Positions 60,074-64,000 of a stretch of DNA of 64,000 nucleotides are shown here, in pieces. The stretch spans positions 62,001 to 126,000 of the forward strand of contig NZ_JAERQJ010000001.1 in NCBI RefSeq assembly GCF_016735115.1, given 5' to 3'. This DNA is from Aquimarina mytili. GTDB lineage: Bacteria > Bacteroidota > Bacteroidia > Flavobacteriales > Flavobacteriaceae. Made by a program: the position numbers and the translations under genes. Numbering within the stretch: the first letter of the stretch is position 1; the number at the start of each line of letters is the position of its first letter. The notes under the pieces are model-generated. The model saw nothing but the letters and a program-made list of their open reading frames with translations. It did not search any database and was not told the DNA's origin.

Positions 60074-62869
60074 TTAAAGTTTGAAGGTTACCCCAAGACT
60101 GAAGTTAATACCGTTATCGAAATTATAATTTGTGATTTCGCGACCTATACTTTCTTGATCGATATACCTTTTTATGTCTGGATTCAATAAGTTTTTTGCT
60201 TTGAAGCTTATTTCAATATGATCACCGATTTCATCTTTAAAATTGAAATTGAGAGATCCATATCCTTGTTCAAAAATGTCTCCTACACCGTTTCCTCCTG
60301 CAGAGTATACTCTGTCTCCAAAAATGTTGAAGTCTATGGCTGAAGTAATTTTGTGTGATTCGAATTCTTTAGAATATGCAAGATCTGCATTAACTAAAAA
60401 TGGTGAAGCTCCTTGTAATTGTCTCTCTAAATTGGTTGGAGCAATATTTGATCCATTAAATGTAGTTATCGTCGGGTCAATTTCTACTTGGGTATACATT
60501 AATGTAGCATTGATTCCAAAACTTAGATCATTCCAAGTAGTTTCTTCTACCTTGAACAGGTTACCCAAATTTTTCTTGTACTCTAATTCTGCTCCAAAAA
60601 TCACGGCATTATCAGAATTTATAAAGGTATTTTGATTAGCAGCTGAGGCAACGAATACTTTTTCGATAGGGTTTTCTATATATTTACCAAACAATGTCGC
60701 CGCAACTAACTCTCCAGATTGTTCCGGGAAATGTTCCCATTTGATATCTACATTATAATTATCAGAGTTTGTAACGATAGGGTTTCCTAAAGTAACCTCG
60801 GTAACGTCTTCATCTAGGAATGGGGCAACTTCTGTAAATTTTGGTAAGGTTACTGTTTTACTTGCAGCAAAACGGAGGTTGGTTTGATTATTAACTTCGT
60901 ATTTAAAGCTAATACTTGGTAGGATAAATGTTTCTTCAATCTTTCTAGTCCTGAAAGGAGAAGTTTCTAAATCCTGTTGCTCTCTATAGAAAACGTTTTG
61001 CTCAAACAATTCGGTACGAATACCTCCATTGAAAGTTAATGTTTTAGATAAAGCATACTGCAAATTTGCAAAAGCGGCTAAGGTTGATAAATCTGCTTCA
61101 TAAATTCGGGTTGGGTTAAGGTTTTCTAAAACCACATAGGCGCCATCTAAGAAATTGGTTTCATTTAATAGAGCGTCTGGATTGTTAAATTCAACGGGTG
61201 TGTTTCTAAAATTATTCAGATTATAGTTTAGCTGATTGGCTTCAAATTCTCTGTCTTTAGATCTGGAAGCAACTCCAACAGTGAGTTTATTTTTAAACTC
61301 GTCATCCTCATTTTTTCCAAAGTTGATATCAAAATCAATTTTAGCCGAGTAGTCGTTTTCATCCAGTTCCTGATAAAATCGTTGGTTGTTTGCAAAATCA
61401 GGACTGGTTCTGTCTCCTAATACCACAAGGCCTTCTTCGATTTCGGTAAAGAATAACTGCCTTCTGTCTGGGATTAATCCTTGAGCTTTGTTATAAGCCA
61501 TTCCCCAGCTTAATTTGTATTTATCTTCTTTAAATTTGTGCTCTCCTGTAAGTTGTTGAGTAAATAAGGTGTTTTGCTCATAGGTACCTCTTCTGGCAAA
61601 TATTCTTGTACTTGCGTCTTCATCTCCAAGGCCTCTAAATTCTCTTAACTCATCTTGTGTATCATTAACAAATAAAGTGGTAGCTAATATTTTGTTATTG
61701 ATATTCCATCTATATCCAACACTTCCTAAAACTGTTGTGTTGGTGTTGTAACGGTAACGATTTATATCAGAAAAATTAGAAATTGGACCTCCCTGAGCAT
61801 TGAAGGTTGATTCGATTCCAGCTGTAGCAGTTTCATGATTTTGGCCAAAGGATCCGGTAAATAAAAGATCTAATTTTTGTTCATTTCCAACGGTAAACGT
61901 TTTCCCACCGGTTATACTTGCAGAACCATCTGGGGCATTAAATCTTTTTTCAGGATTAAAAGAAGTATCAAATGGAAAATTGTTAATGTCAGTACTTACG
62001 TAGTTATAGTTTGGAATGTCCAAGAATATAGGCACTCTTCTTGATCCATCATCTAATCCCCAATCGTCATATTTTCCACCATTAAGCAAGAAAAAATCAT
62101 TGCTAACAGCATTGGTGTTTACTCCAGAACTAAAACCAACTTCCAAGAATCCTTTACCAGGACGGTCCTTGGTATCGATATTTACACTTGCACCTGCAAA
62201 ATCTCCATAAATATCAGGAGAATAGGTTTTGTAAATTCCTAAATTTTCTACAATATCGGTAGGGAAAATACCAAGGTCAATAAGCTTTAGCTTTGGATTT
62301 AAGGAAGGAATCGGTAAACCATTTAGGTAAGCATTATTGTAACGATCCCCAAGACCACGAACATAAAGTTTATCACTTTGTTTAGAAATACCTGTAGCTT
62401 TAGTAAGCCCAGTTGCTACATCACTCACTCCTTTTTTGGAAAGTTCTTGTGCGCCGATTTTTTGTTGAATAGTTACTGCATTTTTTTGCTCAAGTAAAAT
62501 AGCAGCTTCCGATTCTTTTTTGGTGGTGGTTTTAATAACTACTTCATCCAGTGCAGCTGCACTGGCACCAATAGATGCATTAACAGTAGTTGTTTGACCG
62601 GCAGTGATGACCAACTCTTTGTCTAATGTTTCATACCCAACAAAACTGAATTCTAGTGTATAGGTACCAGGCTCCAGGTTATCAATAGTGTACAGTCCAT
62701 CAAAATCGGTGGTGGTTCCTTTTGTGGTTCCTTTAATTAATACATTTGCAAAAGGAAGCGGTTGATTGTCGGCTTCTTTGTCTAGTAATGTTCCGGTAAC
62801 CGAACCGGTTTCTTGCGCATTTAGCATTCCAACAACAAATAGCGCTATTAGGATAACAATTTTTCTCAT
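60074..62869 (-). CDS. TonB-dependent receptor with carboxypeptidase-like N-domain
   Basis: A 931-aa outer-membrane receptor. The start is taken at ATG 62869 (MRKIVILIALFVVGMLNAQ), which gives a clean signal peptide. The carboxypeptidase-regulatory-like domain is near 20-100 (TGTLLDKEADNQPLPFANVL), the plug near 105-240 (LYVRGLGDRYNNAYLNGLPI) and the barrel ends NGINFSLGVTFKL. The ligand is unknown. The beta-helix lipoprotein gene follows by 36 bases. The 373-base upstream gap holds a palindrome and an inverted repeat. Confidence 0.9.
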   Translation of the reverse strand: MRKIVILIALFVVGMLNAQETGSVTGTLLDKEADNQPLPFANVLIKGTTKGTTTDFDGLYTIDNLEPGTYTLEFSFVGYETLDKELVITAGQTTTVNASIGASAAALDEVVIKTTTKKESEAAILLEQKNAVTIQQKIGAQELSKKGVSDVATGLTKATGISKQSDKLYVRGLGDRYNNAYLNGLPIPSLNPKLKLIDLGIFPTDIVENLGIYKTYSPDIYGDFAGASVNIDTKDRPGKGFLEVGFSSGVNTNAVSNDFFLLNGGKYDDWGLDDGSRRVPIFLDIPNYNYVSTDINNFPFDTSFNPEKRFNAPDGSASITGGKTFTVGNEQKLDLLFTGSFGQNHETATAGIESTFNAQGGPISNFSDINRYRYNTNTTVLGSVGYRWNINNKILATTLFVNDTQDELREFRGLGDEDASTRIFARRGTYEQNTLFTQQLTGEHKFKEDKYKLSWGMAYNKAQGLIPDRRQLFFTEIEEGLVVLGDRTSPDFANNQRFYQELDENDYSAKIDFDINFGKNEDDEFKNKLTVGVASRSKDREFEANQLNYNLNNFRNTPVEFNNPDALLNETNFLDGAYVVLENLNPTRIYEADLSTLAAFANLQYALSKTLTFNGGIRTELFEQNVFYREQQDLETSPFRTRKIEETFILPSISFKYEVNNQTNLRFAASKTVTLPKFTEVAPFLDEDVTEVTLGNPIVTNSDNYNVDIKWEHFPEQSGELVAATLFGKYIENPIEKVFVASAANQNTFINSDNAVIFGAELEYKKNLGNLFKVEETTWNDLSFGINATLMYTQVEIDPTITTFNGSNIAPTNLERQLQGASPFLVNADLAYSKEFESHKITSAIDFNIFGDRVYSAGGNGVGDIFEQGYGSLNFNFKDEIGDHIEISFKAKNLLNPDIKRYIDQESIGREITNYNFDNGINFSLGVTFKL

Positions 62870-63082
62870 TTGTTTTGTTCTCAGATTCCGGGGCAAAGAA
62901 CGATAGGAAGTGTTAAATGTGTGTTACTCAAAAATTAAGGATTGTTCATTAAAATGTTAGATAATTGTTATCGATCTTTGCTTTATAATAACTTTCTAAG
63001 CAGAACATTTTTGCTACAGTTTGTTTTGTAAAGTACTGATAATGAAAGAAAAAATATTTTTTTGATATGTAATGAGGTGAAG

Positions 63083-63157
63083 TAATGGAATGTTAAGAAA
63101 ATGTTTCCATTATCATTATTGTAAAAGAAAATTTAAGGATTTTTAGATCTAAAAATC
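63083..63157. promoter_or_regulatory. Inverted repeat and perfect palindrome upstream of the TonB receptor
   Basis: TAATGGAA (63083-63090) and TTCCATTA (63105-63112) form an inverted repeat with a 14-base spacer. Positions 63138-63157 are a perfect 20-base palindrome centred on TAGATCTA. Either could be an operator or hairpin. The remainder of the 62870-63242 gap shows no gene. Confidence 0.45.
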
Positions 63158-63188
63158 AAGTTATAGAAGGGAAGGGTATTTTTCATAA

Positions 63189-63218
63189 ACAAAAAACACC
63201 TCAAAACTTTGAGGTGTT
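63189..63218 (-). terminator. Intrinsic terminator after the MORN-like secreted protein gene
   Basis: AACACCTCAAA (63195-63205) pairs with TTTGAGGTGTT (63208-63218). On the minus strand the stem is followed by six T residues. Confidence 0.85.
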
Positions 63219-63242
63219 CCCGTTTATATTTTTGATGAAAAT

Positions 63243-63602
63243 CTAATTATTATAATTAACTACAACATTATCCTTATTAGACCATGTAGTTACATCGGCA
63301 ATCTGATTTTTTGAGTAGTTTACTTCAGATAACTTATCAGCTCCCCAGAAGAACCATTTTCCGATTTTTACGCCATTATCATATCGTCCCATAGCAATTT
63401 TTTTTCCTGTTGCATCATATGCTTTCCATACGCCATGCAATTTACCTTCTTTATTATAGAAACCTTGTTGACGAATTTCTCCATTTTCATGAAAGAAAGT
63501 TCCTTTTATAGCATTTCCTTGTTTTTCAAAAGTAGGTTTTACATCCTGAGCCATTAAAGTTGTAGAAAATAAAACGGCTATAACTACTAATATCTTTTTC
63601 AT
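63243..63602 (-). CDS. Small secreted MORN-like repeat protein (YwqK type)
   Basis: A 119-aa protein with a signal peptide (MKKILVVIAVLFSTTLMAQ) and three short repeats of the form G-x-F/Y-x-x-x-G-K/E: GTFFHENGEIRQQGFYNKEG, KLHGVWKAYDATGKKIAMGR and YDNGVKIGKWFFWGADKL. This matches the MORN-like/YwqK repeat proteins. Despite frequent antitoxin labels for YwqK relatives, there is no toxin gene next to it. Its function is unknown. Confidence 0.8.
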   Translation of the reverse strand: MKKILVVIAVLFSTTLMAQDVKPTFEKQGNAIKGTFFHENGEIRQQGFYNKEGKLHGVWKAYDATGKKIAMGRYDNGVKIGKWFFWGADKLSEVNYSKNQIADVTTWSNKDNVVVNYNN

Positions 63603-63821
63603 GTTCTTTAAATGTTTAATGTTATTTGGGATGTCGACTTATGTACTATAAAAGTAATATTTATTTTACGTTTAAGCAACATTTGCATAACATTAAATTA
63701 ACATTAAAATCTTACTTATTTGATTGTCAATGTTTTGAATTTGATATAATTCCCTATTTGGTTTAGTGTCATGTCATTGATTTGCTACTTTTTCAAGTTA
63801 GATGAGTTCCTATTATATTTA

Positions 63822-63829
63822 TATTTTTG
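63822..63829 (+). promoter_or_regulatory. -7 promoter box for the chromate transporter gene
   Basis: TATTTTTG matches TAnnTTTG, 36 bases before the start codon at 63865. Confidence 0.5.
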
Positions 63830-63864
63830 AGCAATATAATTCTAATAAGAAAGACAATACCTGA

Positions 63865-64000
63865 ATGAACAAGAATAATAAACTGATAGAAGTCGCAACG
63901 GTTTTCTTTAAACTTGGATGTATTGCTTTTGGTGGACCGGCTGCTCATATTGCTATGATGGAAGATGAGATCGTTCAGAAAAGAAAATGGATGGATAGGC
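63865..64000 (+). CDS. chrA: Chromate transporter, start only (cut by window edge)
   Basis: The first 45 residues are visible. The segment FFKLGCIAFGGPAAHIAMME (about residues 14-33) with following DEIVQKRKWMD is the N-terminal signature of ChrA-type chromate transporters, inner-membrane proteins that export chromate. The rest lies outside the window, so whether it is one- or two-domain is not known. Confidence 0.88.
   Translation, partial: MNKNNKLIEVATVFFKLGCIAFGGPAAHIAMMEDEIVQKRKWMDR

Noticed and set aside
60243-60635. 130-aa + strand frame
   Set aside because: Lies within the TonB receptor on the other strand and has no recognisable domain.
63243-63602. Toxin-antitoxin annotation for the YwqK-like protein
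   Set aside because: It has a signal peptide, is secreted, and has no adjacent toxin gene.

Overview
The window is a stretch of AT-rich chromosome from a member of the Bacteroidota, almost certainly family Flavobacteriaceae. The evidence is TonB-dependent receptors with carboxypeptidase-like N-domains, a type IX secretion sorting domain, TAnnTTTG promoter boxes, DUF3098/DUF3127/DUF4271/DUF4296/DUF4301 proteins, and typical flavobacterial gene orders (ftsX..DUF3098-uppP-truB; hemD-DUF4271 next to a dolichol-phosphate-mannose-type synthase and dihydroorotase). The genus cannot be fixed from this sequence; an Aquimarina-like marine genus is only a guess. I saw no tRNA, rRNA, CRISPR array, insertion sequence, prophage or clear pseudogene.

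Layout. 1-5.1 kb: truncated ahcY (-), then a + strand run of a phosphopantetheinyl transferase, a YkoF-like vitamin-binding protein, a PnuC-type transporter, a NadR-like P-loop kinase, a DUF4301 protein and the ribosome-rescue hydrolase ArfB. 5.3-9.6 kb: a small secreted protein and a convergent pair of a sigma-54 response regulator and a hybrid kinase. 9.6-18.7 kb: the thiamine region, with two TPP riboswitches, one before a TonB-dependent receptor (uptake) and one before thiS-thiC-tenI/thiE-like-thiD-thiE-thiG-thiH (synthesis). 18.7-26.6 kb: housekeeping genes (greA, HIT, thioesterase, orphan kinase, flavin reductase, aat, upp, tag). 26.6-31.2 kb: a minus-strand envelope operon (ftsX, lgt, two small membrane proteins, uppP, truB, TonB-like protein). 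31.4-42 kb: panE, leuS, SemiSWEET, alanine dehydrogenase, a zinc protease, an Lrp regulator, a saccharopine-dehydrogenase-like enzyme, DUF423 and PEP carboxykinase. 42-48.6 kb: hemD, DUF4271, polyprenol-phosphate mannosyltransferase, dihydroorotase, DUF4296 lipoprotein, an epimerase and tyrS. 48.7-53.2 kb: an outer-membrane beta-barrel receptor divergent from a LytS/LytTR pair. 53.3-56.9 kb: a YHS protein, a compact DUF350/transglutaminase-like/LuxE-like cluster and a tiny T9SS sorting-domain protein. 57.2-64 kb: MATE exporter, beta-helix lipoprotein plus TonB receptor, MORN-like secreted protein and the start of a chromate transporter.

The most distinctive features are regulatory. Both thiamine leaders combine a TPP aptamer with hairpins that touch or enclose the downstream start codon. 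In the thiS leader one segment (12392-12406) can pair either with the 5' strand of the aptamer or with the first codons of thiS, which suggests translational control by competing pairings. The receptor leader carries a perfect 23-bp arm in its P3 region and a hairpin that includes the AUG. Other points of interest are a palindromic repeat-like segment translated within thiD, the LuxE/transglutaminase/DUF350 cluster, and a set of repeated half-sites between the outer-membrane receptor and the LytS/LytTR pair.
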